From NCBI GenBank assembly GCA_013140805.1, contig JABFRW010000078.1, forward strand, positions 1 through 37,259: a DNA stretch of 37,259 bases. Direction: 5' to 3'. This stretch comes from Candidatus Eisenbacteria bacterium. Lineage in GTDB: Bacteria > Eisenbacteria > RBG-16-71-46. The notes under the pieces are model-generated. The model did no database searches, was not told the origin of the DNA, and saw nothing but the letters and a program-made list of their open reading frames with translations. Every line of letters starts with the position of its first letter. Position 1 is the stretch's first letter. Positions 25,343-34,445 of this stretch are shown here, in pieces. The translations under genes and the position numbers were made by a program.

Positions 25343-26688
25343 CACCTGATTCCGAGTTTGTCCAGCGTTCCGAGGACCGTCTCGTCCACGAGCGCGAGAT
25401 GCTTGCCGGCACCGATCGCCTCGAGCTGGTCGGCGACCATCTTGTGTTCCATGCGGTACCAGTCGGCGTGTTTCGAGAAGTAGTTGCGGGTCTCGTCCGC
25501 GACCGTGAGCCACTCACCGTTGTCGCCGCTGCGACGATCGCGGACGAGCTTGATGTCGTGGTCGATCCACGCAAGGATTCCCGGAGTCCGCCCGAACACG
25601 CTCTTGTCGAGCGTCTGCAGGTAGTCGTTGCCCTTGCGCTGCAGGTCACGGCCCTGGGTGATCAGCTGGCTGTTGTAGCGGCTCAACTCCTGGAACAGCT
25701 TCATCCCCTGCTTGTCGCTCTCTTCCAGGAGGGCGAGTTCGGAGATCGCCATGCGCTCGGTGCCGGCGAGAACGAGCCGCTCGAGCCCGCGCTGCAGCAG
25801 CTTGATCCGAGCCGCCTCCAGTCGCTTCTGCGCTGCGCTCAACCGCAGCTTGATCGCGTCGTCTTTGGCCTCGGCGATCGCCTTCGTGATCGCCTCTTCG
25901 CGCTCGTCCAGGCGCGCGAGTTCCTCGCGGTACGCCTCGGTGACGAACAGCGTCATCACCTCTTCCGCATTCGACGAAGCGAGGTCGATCCCGACGCCGA
26001 GCAGCGCCGTCGGGCTCGTGGCCTTGAGCATTTCCTTCATCGTCTTTGCGAACGACACGACCTTCGGGAACCACGATGAGGACTTGGCCTTCACCAGGAT
26101 CTGCTGGCGCTGCGTCGTCACGTCCTTCAGCTCGGTCTCGGCCTTCGCGGTACGCACGACGGCACTGTCGGCGCCGACCTGATCGACTTCGGCCTCGACC
26201 AGTTTCATCGCTTCGGCCACGCCCAGATCGGCCTTCGCCCGCTCGATGCGCTTCTTCCGGTACTCGTCGAGCTTCTCGACCAGCTTGCCGCTGTAGCGCT
26301 GGTTGAAGGCCATCAACGCATCGCGCGTGGTGGACTCGCGGAGCTTGACGATCTGAGCGCCCTCGTCGATCACCGTGGCGCGGAAGGTCGCGACCTCGCC
26401 GTTGTACCAGCGACGGCCGAACGCGACCGGCTTCAGGTGGAAGTCTGCGACGTTGAACCACTGATTGAGAGCGGCGCTCGATCCGGCCTTTTCGACGTTG
26501 ATCCCGTTCGCGGCCGGGAAGAACTTGTAATACCGGACTCCGACATAGTTCGGCATCGGCGCCCGCAGCGGAGGGAACGGCGCAAGGCTGGCGTCCAGCG
26601 GCCCGGAATGCACCGGACGCGTGGCTGCGCCGAGCATCGCGAGGACCGCGAGCGCACCGGCAGCTAGGAATGTTCTCGGAAACGTCAT
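25342..26688 (-). CDS. Secreted helical coiled-coil protein of unknown function, 448 residues
   Basis: Not recognised. The signal peptide is about residues 1-28 (AAGALAVLAMLGAATRPVHS). A short beta-like N-terminal part (NYVGVRYYKFFPAANGINVE, ALNQWFNVADFHLKPVAFG, GEVATFRATVIDEG) is followed by long charged helices (LVEKLDEYRKKRIERAKADL; LSAAQKRLEAARIKLLQRGL). Between them is one short apolar stretch, SPTALLGVGIDLASS, near residue 230. Helices separated by a hydrophobic tongue are also seen in alpha-pore-forming proteins, but no family match is claimed. The ATG at 26688 has a GAGGAG RBS. It lies 26 bp after the last FYYxP paralogue and 43 bp before the CARDB gene, so it belongs to the cluster. 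Confidence 0.82.
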   Translation of the reverse strand: MTFPRTFLAAGALAVLAMLGAATRPVHSGPLDASLAPFPPLRAPMPNYVGVRYYKFFPAANGINVEKAGSSAALNQWFNVADFHLKPVAFGRRWYNGEVATFRATVIDEGAQIVKLRESTTRDALMAFNQRYSGKLVEKLDEYRKKRIERAKADLGVAEAMKLVEAEVDQVGADSAVVRTAKAETELKDVTTQRQQILVKAKSSSWFPKVVSFAKTMKEMLKATSPTALLGVGIDLASSNAEEVMTLFVTEAYREELARLDEREEAITKAIAEAKDDAIKLRLSAAQKRLEAARIKLLQRGLERLVLAGTERMAISELALLEESDKQGMKLFQELSRYNSQLITQGRDLQRKGNDYLQTLDKSVFGRTPGILAWIDHDIKLVRDRRSGDNGEWLTVADETRNYFSKHADWYRMEHKMVADQLEAIGAGKHLALVDETVLGTLDKLGIR

Positions 26689-26714
26689 GGCGTGCTCCTC
26701 GAAGAGTGGTCGGC

Positions 26715-28925
26715 TCAGCGCGACGCGGGCAGCGCGCCGGAGGCGGAGGTGGCGGGCAGCTCGTCGACATACAGGATGTCGGACACCGTGGTCTGGCGCG
26801 GCGACGACACCGAGCGGTTGCCCTTGAGCTGCCAGGTGATCTCGTACGCGTACTGGGTGTGGTCCGGCGGAGCGAGCAGCTCGAGCTTCTCCGCGATCTG
26901 CCCCTTGGCGACGTTCAGAGTCACCTGCTTGCTCTGCTCGCTGCCCGCGACGTCGTAGTAGAGCTTGACGGTGACCGCACGGACCTCCGACTGCTGAAGC
27001 GTCTCGACGTTGCCGTCCAGCATCACCGTGCGGCGGCGGATCGGCGGCGCCAGGTTGATCGCGCCCGCGTTCGCCTTACGCCACGGTTCGACGACGCTCT
27101 TGCCGCCGAAGAAGCTCCAGGTCGACTGGACTTCGTACTCCATCCAGCGCCGGCGATCGTCGTCGCCCTTCCAGCCGTACAGCAGCTTGAAGTTGTTGCC
27201 TTCCTTGTTGAAGTTGTTGCGGTCGACGCGCACTTCGTCGTTCGTCTCTTCGCCGCTCGCGTGCTTCTTCCGCATCTGCACGCTCACGAAGTTCACGAAC
27301 TGTCCGAAGTCCTGAGCGCTCACGCCGTCGACCATCGCGACCAGCTCGCGCTGCTTGAACAGCGGGTCGTCGAGATTGACCTGACGGAAGTGCGACGCGT
27401 CGTTCTTCAGGCGACGCAGGTCCCCGATGTTCTCGTCGAACGGCAGCGTCAGGTTCTCGGGCGTGTACTTGTTCATGTCGAAGTGAAACGTGCCCGTCTG
27501 CTTCACCTTCTTGATCTGCAGCGACGCCATGATCGAAAGCGTGGGTGCGGCCTTCTCGGACTTGGACGCCTCGGTCGGTGCGGCGGTGGCGGTCGCGAGC
27601 GCCGCGTCACCACGCAGCTTGTTCGCGTCGGCACGAAGCTTGGTCGCACGCGCCTGGGCCTCGTCGGCTGCTTTCTGCAGCGCGACCACCTGCTTCTGAA
27701 GTTCAGCCGGATCCGCCTTCGCCGCCTTGTCGAGCACGTCGTCACCCGCCGGCTCCGCCTTCGCGTTCGCGAGTTCTTCGGCCGCCACCTTGGCGCGCCG
27801 CTTCGCGATCACCGCCTCGGACTCGGCATCGATTGCGGTCTGCTCGGCGAGCTGTGAGTTGAACGTCGCGCCCGCGACCTTCCCCTGCTCCAGTCGCGCC
27901 TTGTCATTCCGACCCGCGATGTCCTTGTTTTCGGCGCGCGTGCGGACGTTCTCGGCTTCGGTCGCGGCCTGCGCCTCTTTCAGACGCGTGGTCGCGCGAT
28001 CGAGCAGGCTCGGCTGGCTCCCGTGCCCCATCGACGAGAGATCCGTGAGGCTCGGCGTGCCGGTGCCGCCGGTCGGCTCGAACATGCGTTCCTGGATCAT
28101 CTTGTAAGCGGCTTCGACGATCTGGTTCATCTTCTCGTCTTCGCCGATCTGCGTGACCTTGATGGCGCTGGTGCTGCGCAGATCGTCGTAGGCAGCGCTG
28201 ACCTCGGCCGCCAGCATGTTGGTCGCGATCGCTCCGTTGAACGCCTTGTGCTCGTAGACCTTGGACCAGTCGGCGTCGATGGTCGCGCGCTTGGGAGAGC
28301 GGTAGCCCGACATGTCCATCTCGAAGTGGAAGCTCACGTCGGGAGCCGGCATGTTGAACGACTCCCACAGGATCTTGGAGCCGAGCTTGGTGAGCTGGAT
28401 CGAGACGGCCGCCTTCTCGCCGTCCAGCAGCGGCGCGTTGCCGAGCCCCACGACCTGCTTGGTCAGGTTCCCCTTGGGATCCGCGAACGCCGAGACCAGA
28501 CCGAAGCGACCCGACTTGAAGAGGATCGGGCCTTGAATGGTGGCGCCCGGGTGGGTGCGCTGCAGCTCACGCAGAGCCGCACTCCGCTGCTCGTCGCTCA
28601 CGCCCAGCGTGACGAGCGCGTGCACGATGCCGCCACCGTCACCCTCGCGGGCTTCCGCCTGGTCGGCGCCCGAGCGCACGTTCTCGACGTAGCGCAGGAA
28701 CGAGAATTGCGGCGTGCCGTTCGCGTCGGTCGCGAGCCGCACCTTGTCGGGCACGTAGTAGAAGAGGCTCGGATTGTTGAGGTCCGGGAACAGCGTGAGC
28801 TCGCCCGCCTTCACGAGCTTGTCGAGCAGGATCTGCTGCGCCGAGGCCTGCGGGGCCGCAACGGCCACCGCCAGCACGGCGAGCACCAGGGCACGCAGCG
28901 ACGTGCCGATCGACTGGGGCTTCAT
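26715..28925 (-). CDS. Exported FYYxP-family protein, A type, with coiled-coil insertion (736 residues)
   Basis: A member of the unrecognised paralogous family in this cluster. The signal peptide is about 1-29 (LVLAVLAVAVAAPQASA). Shared motifs in order: FYYVP-x4-LATDANGTPQFSFLRY (55-79), APDVSFHF (194-201), DADWSKV (217-223), VNLDDPLFKQRE (516-527), VNFVSVQMRKKH (544-555), YGWKGDDD (583-590), WSFFGG (603-608), INLAPPIRRR, and a C-terminal YVDELP. Its special feature is an insertion of about 140 residues (308-445), a charged Ala/Glu/Lys/Arg-rich coiled coil absent from its relatives. Closest in the window is the 584-residue protein at 30858-32612. Its ATG overlaps the stop of 28922-30844 (ATGA), so translation is coupled. 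Role unknown; extracytoplasmic location is inferred from the signal. Confidence 0.85.
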   Translation of the reverse strand: MKPQSIGTSLRALVLAVLAVAVAAPQASAQQILLDKLVKAGELTLFPDLNNPSLFYYVPDKVRLATDANGTPQFSFLRYVENVRSGADQAEAREGDGGGIVHALVTLGVSDEQRSAALRELQRTHPGATIQGPILFKSGRFGLVSAFADPKGNLTKQVVGLGNAPLLDGEKAAVSIQLTKLGSKILWESFNMPAPDVSFHFEMDMSGYRSPKRATIDADWSKVYEHKAFNGAIATNMLAAEVSAAYDDLRSTSAIKVTQIGEDEKMNQIVEAAYKMIQERMFEPTGGTGTPSLTDLSSMGHGSQPSLLDRATTRLKEAQAATEAENVRTRAENKDIAGRNDKARLEQGKVAGATFNSQLAEQTAIDAESEAVIAKRRAKVAAEELANAKAEPAGDDVLDKAAKADPAELQKQVVALQKAADEAQARATKLRADANKLRGDAALATATAAPTEASKSEKAAPTLSIMASLQIKKVKQTGTFHFDMNKYTPENLTLPFDENIGDLRRLKNDASHFRQVNLDDPLFKQRELVAMVDGVSAQDFGQFVNFVSVQMRKKHASGEETNDEVRVDRNNFNKEGNNFKLLYGWKGDDDRRRWMEYEVQSTWSFFGGKSVVEPWRKANAGAINLAPPIRRRTVMLDGNVETLQQSEVRAVTVKLYYDVAGSEQSKQVTLNVAKGQIAEKLELLAPPDHTQYAYEITWQLKGNRSVSSPRQTTVSDILYVDELPATSASGALPASR

Positions 28926-30844
28926 TTGGTGATTCCTCCGATCAGTTCGTCGAAGCGAGCGAGCACTTTGTCCTTCGCGCTCGTCGCCACCTGCATGGCG
29001 GCCGACTTGGCCATTTCCTTCATCTCGGGGCGTTCGAGCACGCCTTCGGGGATCACGGCGTAGATGTAGTCGTCGCCGGCCTTGGCACTCCACGGCAGCG
29101 CGAGCTTTCCCTCGGTCTTGTGATCGAGGATCAGCCGGTACACGTAGCCGCGGGCGTCGCGATCCATGAACAGCTTCTTGCTCACCAGCGGTTCATTGCG
29201 TGCCGGCGAGACGCTGATGTTCTCCTCGAGTTCGGCGCCGAGCTTCGGGTAGTGGATCTGCACCGTGACGCGGGTGATGCCGCGCGCCTTCATGGCTTCG
29301 AGGTCTCCTTCCACTTCGATCGTGCGGGGAGCGATCGGTGCGGCGAGCGTGACGCCTTCCCAGCTGCCCTTTTCCCATGCCGGCGTCGGCGGCCACACGC
29401 GCCCGCCGCGGAAGCTCCACTGGGTCTGGTACTCGTAGGCGTCCGGATTCGAGTCCTCGCCGCGGGCGTAGGTCACCGTGGCGTCGATACCCTTCTCCTT
29501 CACGTACTTCTCGTCGATCGTGACGCGGTCCTCGAACGCATTTCCGGCACTGCGCTTCTTGCGCACGTTGACCGTGACGTAGTTCGCCTCCTGCTCGAAC
29601 ATCGCCTTGGCGTCGAGATCGAGGATGAAGTGAATGTCGCGGTGCTGGAAGAACGGGTCGTTCAGGTTCACAGCCGAGACGCACTTGGGGTTGTCCCGCA
29701 CGCCGTCGTACCACTCACCCAGATTGCCGACCAGGGTGTGCGGCTTGCGCAGCGCGACCGCGGCGGTGAGCCGGAAGGTGCGGCTCTTCTGCTGCATCGC
29801 CGTCTTGAGCGAGGTCTGGCGGAACTTGTAGGCGCTGCCCTGCTTCGCCTCGTGGGAGGTCGCCTTGGCCTCGTCGGACGCCGGCGGCGGCGGCGGAGCC
29901 GGCTCGGCCATCGCGCTCAGGAATAGCTGCAGGAACGCCTCCCGCACCTTGGCTGCACGTTCGTCGGCCACGGTCTCCTCGATGTGCACCTGGACCACCT
30001 GCTTCTCCTCCAGGAACGAAAACTGGTCCTTCGCCTCTTCATACGAATAGGCGTAGATACCCGAACACGACCAGAACCCGCACTTGGTCCCGGTCCGGGT
30101 CCGCGTGTAGTCCGAGGACAGCGTTTCACCCTGTTTCTCGAGCTTGGACCAGTCCACGGTCATGGTGGCGCGGACCGCCGGGGCGAGGACCGTGTAGGAG
30201 AAATTGAGCCCGATCGAGACGTCCGAGATCGAGCGGCTCTTCTCGAGCGAGGTCGCGAGGAGCTGGGCGCCTTCGGCGGTGAGCCGGCCGGCAGCCGCCG
30301 CCCGCCCGCCGGGAACCAGCGGGCAGCTTCCGGACATCGCGAGCGTGCCCGCCATCTTGCTGTCGGTGAGCGTGCCCGAGATGATCTGGAACGAGCCGGT
30401 CTCGCCCTGGGTCTCCATCGGGACCGCTCCGAGCACGACCGCCTTGTCGTTCACGCTCTTGAGCCTGGCGCGCAGATCTTCCTCCTGGGCCGGCGTGAGC
30501 CCCCACTCCATCAGGAAGTGCACGAGCCCGCCGTTCAGCCCGCCGGCATCCACCTTCTTCTCGGTCGTGAACTTGATGAACAGGAATTCGGGCGTGCTGT
30601 CGGGCCGCGTGGCGAGGTGGAGATTCGCCGGCAGGTAGTAGTACTCGGTGGTTTTCACACCGGGCGATCCCGACGCCACGCCGAGGAGCGTCACCGCGGT
30701 GCGGTCCTTCAGCGTGATCGTCAGCCGGTTCTCGTCGTCCAGCACCACGGCGCGTGCGGGACGCGCAGCGCACGCGGCGAGCGTCACGATCGCCACTGCG
30801 ACGGCGACGCGCCGCGCGGCGTCTCGTACGAATCCGATCCTCAT
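28922..30844 (-). CDS. Exported FYYxP-family protein, B type (640 residues), probable lipoprotein
   Basis: A member of the same unrecognised family. The N-terminus has a hydrophobic signal with a good lipobox (LAAC, Cys25); a signal-peptidase-I site at ARA/V a few residues later is an alternative. Family motifs: YYYLP-x4-LATRPDSTPEFLFIKF (68-92), GSFQIISGTLTD (150-161), SDVSIGL (207-213), VDWSKL (230-235), VNLNDPFFQHRD (392-403), YVTVNVRKKR (422-431), WSFRGG (476-481) and a C-terminal DDYIYAVIPEG followed by a helical tail of about 35 residues. A Cys pair (C255, C260) in KCGFWSC could form a disulfide. It best matches the 604-residue protein at 32609-34423. The ATG at 30844 has GGAGG 6 nt upstream, 13 bp after the previous gene. 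Confidence 0.85.
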   Translation of the reverse strand: MRIGFVRDAARRVAVAVAIVTLAACAARPARAVVLDDENRLTITLKDRTAVTLLGVASGSPGVKTTEYYYLPANLHLATRPDSTPEFLFIKFTTEKKVDAGGLNGGLVHFLMEWGLTPAQEEDLRARLKSVNDKAVVLGAVPMETQGETGSFQIISGTLTDSKMAGTLAMSGSCPLVPGGRAAAAGRLTAEGAQLLATSLEKSRSISDVSIGLNFSYTVLAPAVRATMTVDWSKLEKQGETLSSDYTRTRTGTKCGFWSCSGIYAYSYEEAKDQFSFLEEKQVVQVHIEETVADERAAKVREAFLQLFLSAMAEPAPPPPPASDEAKATSHEAKQGSAYKFRQTSLKTAMQQKSRTFRLTAAVALRKPHTLVGNLGEWYDGVRDNPKCVSAVNLNDPFFQHRDIHFILDLDAKAMFEQEANYVTVNVRKKRSAGNAFEDRVTIDEKYVKEKGIDATVTYARGEDSNPDAYEYQTQWSFRGGRVWPPTPAWEKGSWEGVTLAAPIAPRTIEVEGDLEAMKARGITRVTVQIHYPKLGAELEENISVSPARNEPLVSKKLFMDRDARGYVYRLILDHKTEGKLALPWSAKAGDDYIYAVIPEGVLERPEMKEMAKSAAMQVATSAKDKVLARFDELIGGITK

Positions 30845-30857
30845 GTCGTCCTCCAGT

Positions 30858-32612
30858 TCACGGAAGTTCATCGACGAAAACCAACCCGCTGCCATCGCGG
30901 CGGTGTGCGGTCAGGCGCTGGTTGCCGGCGAGCTGCCAGGTCAGCGTGTACGCGTAGTCGGGGTGACCGAGTGGGAGCGTGATCTCGACGCGTTTGTCCT
31001 CGAGCGACTCCTCGGGACGCGCGACGATTTGCGGACGGCGCAGTTCGCCGAAGAACGGGTATTCGATCTGCAGCACCACCGCGCGCACCCCGCGGGCTTT
31101 GAGCGTCGCGGCGTCACCCAACATCTGGACGCTGCGGCGCTCGTAGGGCGCGAACAGATCGATCATCGGGGTGTTCATGCGCGTCCACGGGGTCTCGAAC
31201 GCGCCGCCGCCCTTGAAGCTCCAGCGCGCGCGGTAGTCGTAGTCGAGCCACGCGAGCCGGTCGTCGTCACCGTTCCAGCCGTAGATCAGCTTGCGATCCC
31301 CCGGCGCCGCCGCCGCGTTGGTGCGGTTCAGCACCACTTCGCGCAAGGTCTGCTGGCCATTGACGTGATCCTTGCGCAGCGTGACCGTGACGCTGTTCAC
31401 GTAGCGCTCGAACTCGGGCAGCAACGCGGCATCGACGGCGACCTGCACCTCGCGCTGCTGAAAGGTCGGATCGCCGAGGTTGACCGCGCGGAACAGGTTC
31501 GGATCGGCGCCGTGGCGCGCGAACAGGTCACCGATGTTGAATGCGATCAGCGCGTGCCGCTCGACGCTCGAGCGATGGTCGAAGTGCATCACGCTCGCCC
31601 CCTCGGTCCGCGTCTCGCGCTGCGTGTAGGCGATCTGCGCGCCGAAACCCATGGTCTTGCGGCTCGAGAACGCCCCCTTGCCCTGGAACATCGAGCTGAG
31701 CGCGCCGGCGAGGTTGTTCTGGTCGGAGGCCGAAACTTGTTCGGGTTTGACCGGCTTGTACATCAGCTCGAGCAGCTTGTTGTAGACCGTGGCCAGCAGC
31801 GCCTCCATCGAGGCGCTGGTGCCGCTGGTCTTCAACTTGATCGCGCTGTCGCGCCGCAGCTCGTCGAGCGCCAGCTCGATGTCGGCACTCACGTAGTACA
31901 CCGTGCCACCGGTCGAGAACGACTTGTGCTTCTTGACCTCGGACCAGTCGATCGTCAGCTCGGCGTCGTAAGCCTCGGTGAGACCGGCGATCGTCATGTC
32001 GAACATCAGCGAGATGTCGGGCGCCGCCATGGTGAAGCTGTGCATCAGCAGCGTCGCGCGCTCGGCGTCGAGGTCGAACGACAGCGCCAGCCGGTTGCCT
32101 TCGAGCACCGGGGCGCGCCCGGTCGCCAGCACCGTCGGCCGCGCGGCGCCGCCGGGCTGCAGGATCGAGGACACCAGCGTGTAGCGGCCGTCCTGGAACA
32201 CGATCGGGCCGCGCACCGAGATCGAGTCGTTCTTGAGCGTCCTGCGCAGCACCCGCTGAGCGTCCTCGACCAGTTTGGGATCGGTGTCGATCAACACCAG
32301 GAAGGTCAGGATGCCGCCGCCGCGTGCCTCGGAGATGGTGGACGAAGTGCTCGAGTCACGACGCTCGTTGACGACGTAGCGAACGAACGAGAACTGCGGG
32401 CGGCCCGCATCGTCGGTCGCGAGCCGTGCGGCCGCCGGCACGTACACATAGCTCAGGCTGTCGGTCGGGAGCGGGAAGCACCACAGGCCCCCCGCCCGCA
32501 CACCGCGATCGATCAGCACCGTCTGCGCGCCTGCGGCGCCGGCGCATGCCGCGACGGCGAGTGCAGTCACGAACAGCACGCGTGGCCAGCGCCACGCCGA
32601 ACGCAGGTTCAC
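30858..32612 (-). CDS. Exported FYYxP-family protein, A type (584 residues)
   Basis: A family member with a GTG start at 32612 that overlaps the TGA of the preceding gene (GTGA). That start leads straight into a signal sequence (RVLFVTALAVAACAGAAGAQ), either signal peptidase I at AGA/Q or a possible VAAC lipobox. A longer open frame reaching 33884 is antisense-type read-through of the neighbour and was rejected. Motifs: YVYVP-x4-LATDDAGRPQFSFVRY (55-79), APDISLMF (197-204), IDWSEVKKHK (221-230), VNLGDPTFQQRE (377-388), VNSVTVTLRKDH (405-416), YGWNGDDD (444-451), WSFKGG (464-469) and a C-terminal end at FVDELP. It is the closest relative of the 736-residue protein but lacks the coiled-coil insertion. 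Function unknown. Confidence 0.85.
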   Translation of the reverse strand: MNLRSAWRWPRVLFVTALAVAACAGAAGAQTVLIDRGVRAGGLWCFPLPTDSLSYVYVPAAARLATDDAGRPQFSFVRYVVNERRDSSTSSTISEARGGGILTFLVLIDTDPKLVEDAQRVLRRTLKNDSISVRGPIVFQDGRYTLVSSILQPGGAARPTVLATGRAPVLEGNRLALSFDLDAERATLLMHSFTMAAPDISLMFDMTIAGLTEAYDAELTIDWSEVKKHKSFSTGGTVYYVSADIELALDELRRDSAIKLKTSGTSASMEALLATVYNKLLELMYKPVKPEQVSASDQNNLAGALSSMFQGKGAFSSRKTMGFGAQIAYTQRETRTEGASVMHFDHRSSVERHALIAFNIGDLFARHGADPNLFRAVNLGDPTFQQREVQVAVDAALLPEFERYVNSVTVTLRKDHVNGQQTLREVVLNRTNAAAAPGDRKLIYGWNGDDDRLAWLDYDYRARWSFKGGGAFETPWTRMNTPMIDLFAPYERRSVQMLGDAATLKARGVRAVVLQIEYPFFGELRRPQIVARPEESLEDKRVEITLPLGHPDYAYTLTWQLAGNQRLTAHRRDGSGLVFVDELP

Positions 32613-34423
32613 CGTCCACCGCCCGCCGCCGCACGCAGCGAATCGCTGGACGGTGGCACGATGAACAGGTAGTCGGATTCGACCAGGCCGAGCCGGCCCA
32701 GATGGTCGCCCTTGGCCGAGTGCCACGAGACGCGGTAGGCGAGCGGCGACTTGGGATCGAGATACAGCGACACCTTCGAAGTCGGCGCGGTGTCGGTGGC
32801 GCGCAGCGTCGCCTTGCGCTGCAGTCGCGGCTTGCCCGCCAGCGTCGAGGCGAACTCCACCACGGCGGTGCTGAGCCCCTGCTGCGCGAACTGCTGACGA
32901 TCGGCTTCGATCTCGATCACGCGGCGCTCGAGCGGCGGCGCCAGCGAGATCGCGGCATCGTGGCTCTTGATCCAATCCTCGGCCCTCGCCGGCACCGACA
33001 GCGTCGGCCCGCCGCGCAGGCTCCAGCGCGTCTGGTATTCGTAGCCGGTCCAGTCGTTCCCGGTCATGCCGAGGCGCGGAAACGAGATGGTCTGCGCGGT
33101 CTTGCCGGCCTGGATCTCGGCGCGGCTGAACTGGATCGACTTGGTGAACGCCGGCCGATCGGCGTAGGTCTTGCGGAAGCTCACCGACACGAAGTTCACG
33201 TCGTCCTGGAACGAATCGAGTACGTCGCCGTCGAGCTGGAAGAACACCGGGCGAAACTCGAACGCCGGATCGGCGAGGTTCACGATGCGGAAGTAGCGCG
33301 TGTCCTGACCCAGTGCTCCGTAGAGGCCGCCGAGGTTTCCGGCGGTGTCGAGCGGCACCTTGATCGTCGAGTTCTTGCTCAGCGTGAGCACGAACGTATT
33401 CTGCCGGATGTCCTGACGCTTCTTGAGCACCCACTGATCGTCGGTGTAGTACTGGGTGTCCTTGGCGCCACCGAACGTGCGCGCGAGCCAGCCACGGTCC
33501 TGACGTCCCTGGATCTGGTTCGACTCGACCGCGGTCTCGCGCGCCGGCGACGACGACCAGCCGGTCGAAGCGTCGAACATGAGCTGCGTGAGTTTGTCGG
33601 TGACGACCTGCAGCACGCCGGCCATGTCGTCGTTCTTGATTCCAAGGCCCTGGCTGCGATCGAACACCTCGACCTTGAGCGTGCCGTCGTGCTTCAACTT
33701 GTCGACGACATCGCGGATCTGGCGGCGCGAGTAAGTCTTCTGGGTGTTCGCGATCTGGCTGAAGTGCTGGTAGACCGTCGAGGCGTCCGCCGTCACACGC
33801 GCGTTGTAGCCTGGAACCGCCGCCTCGTAGTACGCATGGATCGCCACCGAGACGTCGGAGGTCGGCCCGGTCAGCGAGTTCCACAACAGCGTCGCGCCCT
33901 GTGCGGACAGGATGGCGCCGACGACCGCGCGCGACTCCGGCGTCACCGGCGCGGTGCCGGAGGCGACCATGGAGCGTGTGAATCCGCCGTCACCGCGGTC
34001 TGCGAGCAGCGACGAGATGACCTGGAATGACCCCTTGCCTTCCTCGCCGTCCTTCACCATCTGCATCAGCGGGACCGGCCCGGCGATGCGCGCGCCGCTG
34101 TCGATCAGCTTGAGACTGTCCTGCAACTGCGCCAGCAATTCGGGCGGCAGCGTGAACTCGATCAGCGCATGGAACAGTCCGCCACTCGCGCCTCCGTTCG
34201 CGTCCAGGTACTTGAGGCACAGCAGTTCGAACGTGCCGTCCTCGCGGGTGGCGAGCCGCGGATACTGCGGCAGGTAGTAGTAGACCTTGGGATCGGTCGC
34301 GTCCTGAAGCAGCTGGACGCCACGAATCGAGCGCGTGCCCGCGTCGTACTTGACGAGCGCGTGCCCGGGCGCCGCCCACGCAACCGTGGCGATCAGGAAC
34401 AACGTCGAGAGCAGTCGCTTCAT
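32609..34423 (-). CDS. Exported FYYxP-family protein, B type (604 residues)
   Basis: A family member with a clean signal peptide (MKRLLSTLFLIATVAWAAPGHA). Motifs: YYYLP-x4-LATREDGTFELLCLKY (48-72), GSFQVISSLLAD (131-142), SDVSVAIHA (189-197), VNLADPAFEFRP (381-392), VNFVSVSFRKTY (409-420), WSLRGG (467-472), ISLAPPLERR and a C-terminal DYLFIVPP. The shared GSFQ(V/I)IS-L-D segment and similar C-terminus group it with the 640-residue protein rather than with its immediate neighbour. The D-W of the DWSK motif is replaced by TADASTVYQH. A GAGG RBS precedes the ATG at 34423, 22 bp after the previous gene. It is coupled by GTGA to the next gene. Confidence 0.85.
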   Translation of the reverse strand: MKRLLSTLFLIATVAWAAPGHALVKYDAGTRSIRGVQLLQDATDPKVYYYLPQYPRLATREDGTFELLCLKYLDANGGASGGLFHALIEFTLPPELLAQLQDSLKLIDSGARIAGPVPLMQMVKDGEEGKGSFQVISSLLADRGDGGFTRSMVASGTAPVTPESRAVVGAILSAQGATLLWNSLTGPTSDVSVAIHAYYEAAVPGYNARVTADASTVYQHFSQIANTQKTYSRRQIRDVVDKLKHDGTLKVEVFDRSQGLGIKNDDMAGVLQVVTDKLTQLMFDASTGWSSSPARETAVESNQIQGRQDRGWLARTFGGAKDTQYYTDDQWVLKKRQDIRQNTFVLTLSKNSTIKVPLDTAGNLGGLYGALGQDTRYFRIVNLADPAFEFRPVFFQLDGDVLDSFQDDVNFVSVSFRKTYADRPAFTKSIQFSRAEIQAGKTAQTISFPRLGMTGNDWTGYEYQTRWSLRGGPTLSVPARAEDWIKSHDAAISLAPPLERRVIEIEADRQQFAQQGLSTAVVEFASTLAGKPRLQRKATLRATDTAPTSKVSLYLDPKSPLAYRVSWHSAKGDHLGRLGLVESDYLFIVPPSSDSLRAAAGGGR

Positions 34424-34445
34424 GGCAGGCCTCGCAGAGAGTGGA

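Noticed and set aside
25299-25649. An N-terminal extension of 117 residues for the CARDB protein
   Set aside because: It is Ser/Thr/Arg-rich shadow sequence inside the upstream gene. The ATG at 25298 has a strong RBS and is followed by a signal peptide.
32613-33884. An N-terminal extension of about 424 residues for the 584-residue A-type protein
   Set aside because: It would overlap the upstream paralogue almost completely in another frame. The GTG at 32612 starts a signal peptide and fits the GTGA coupling pattern.
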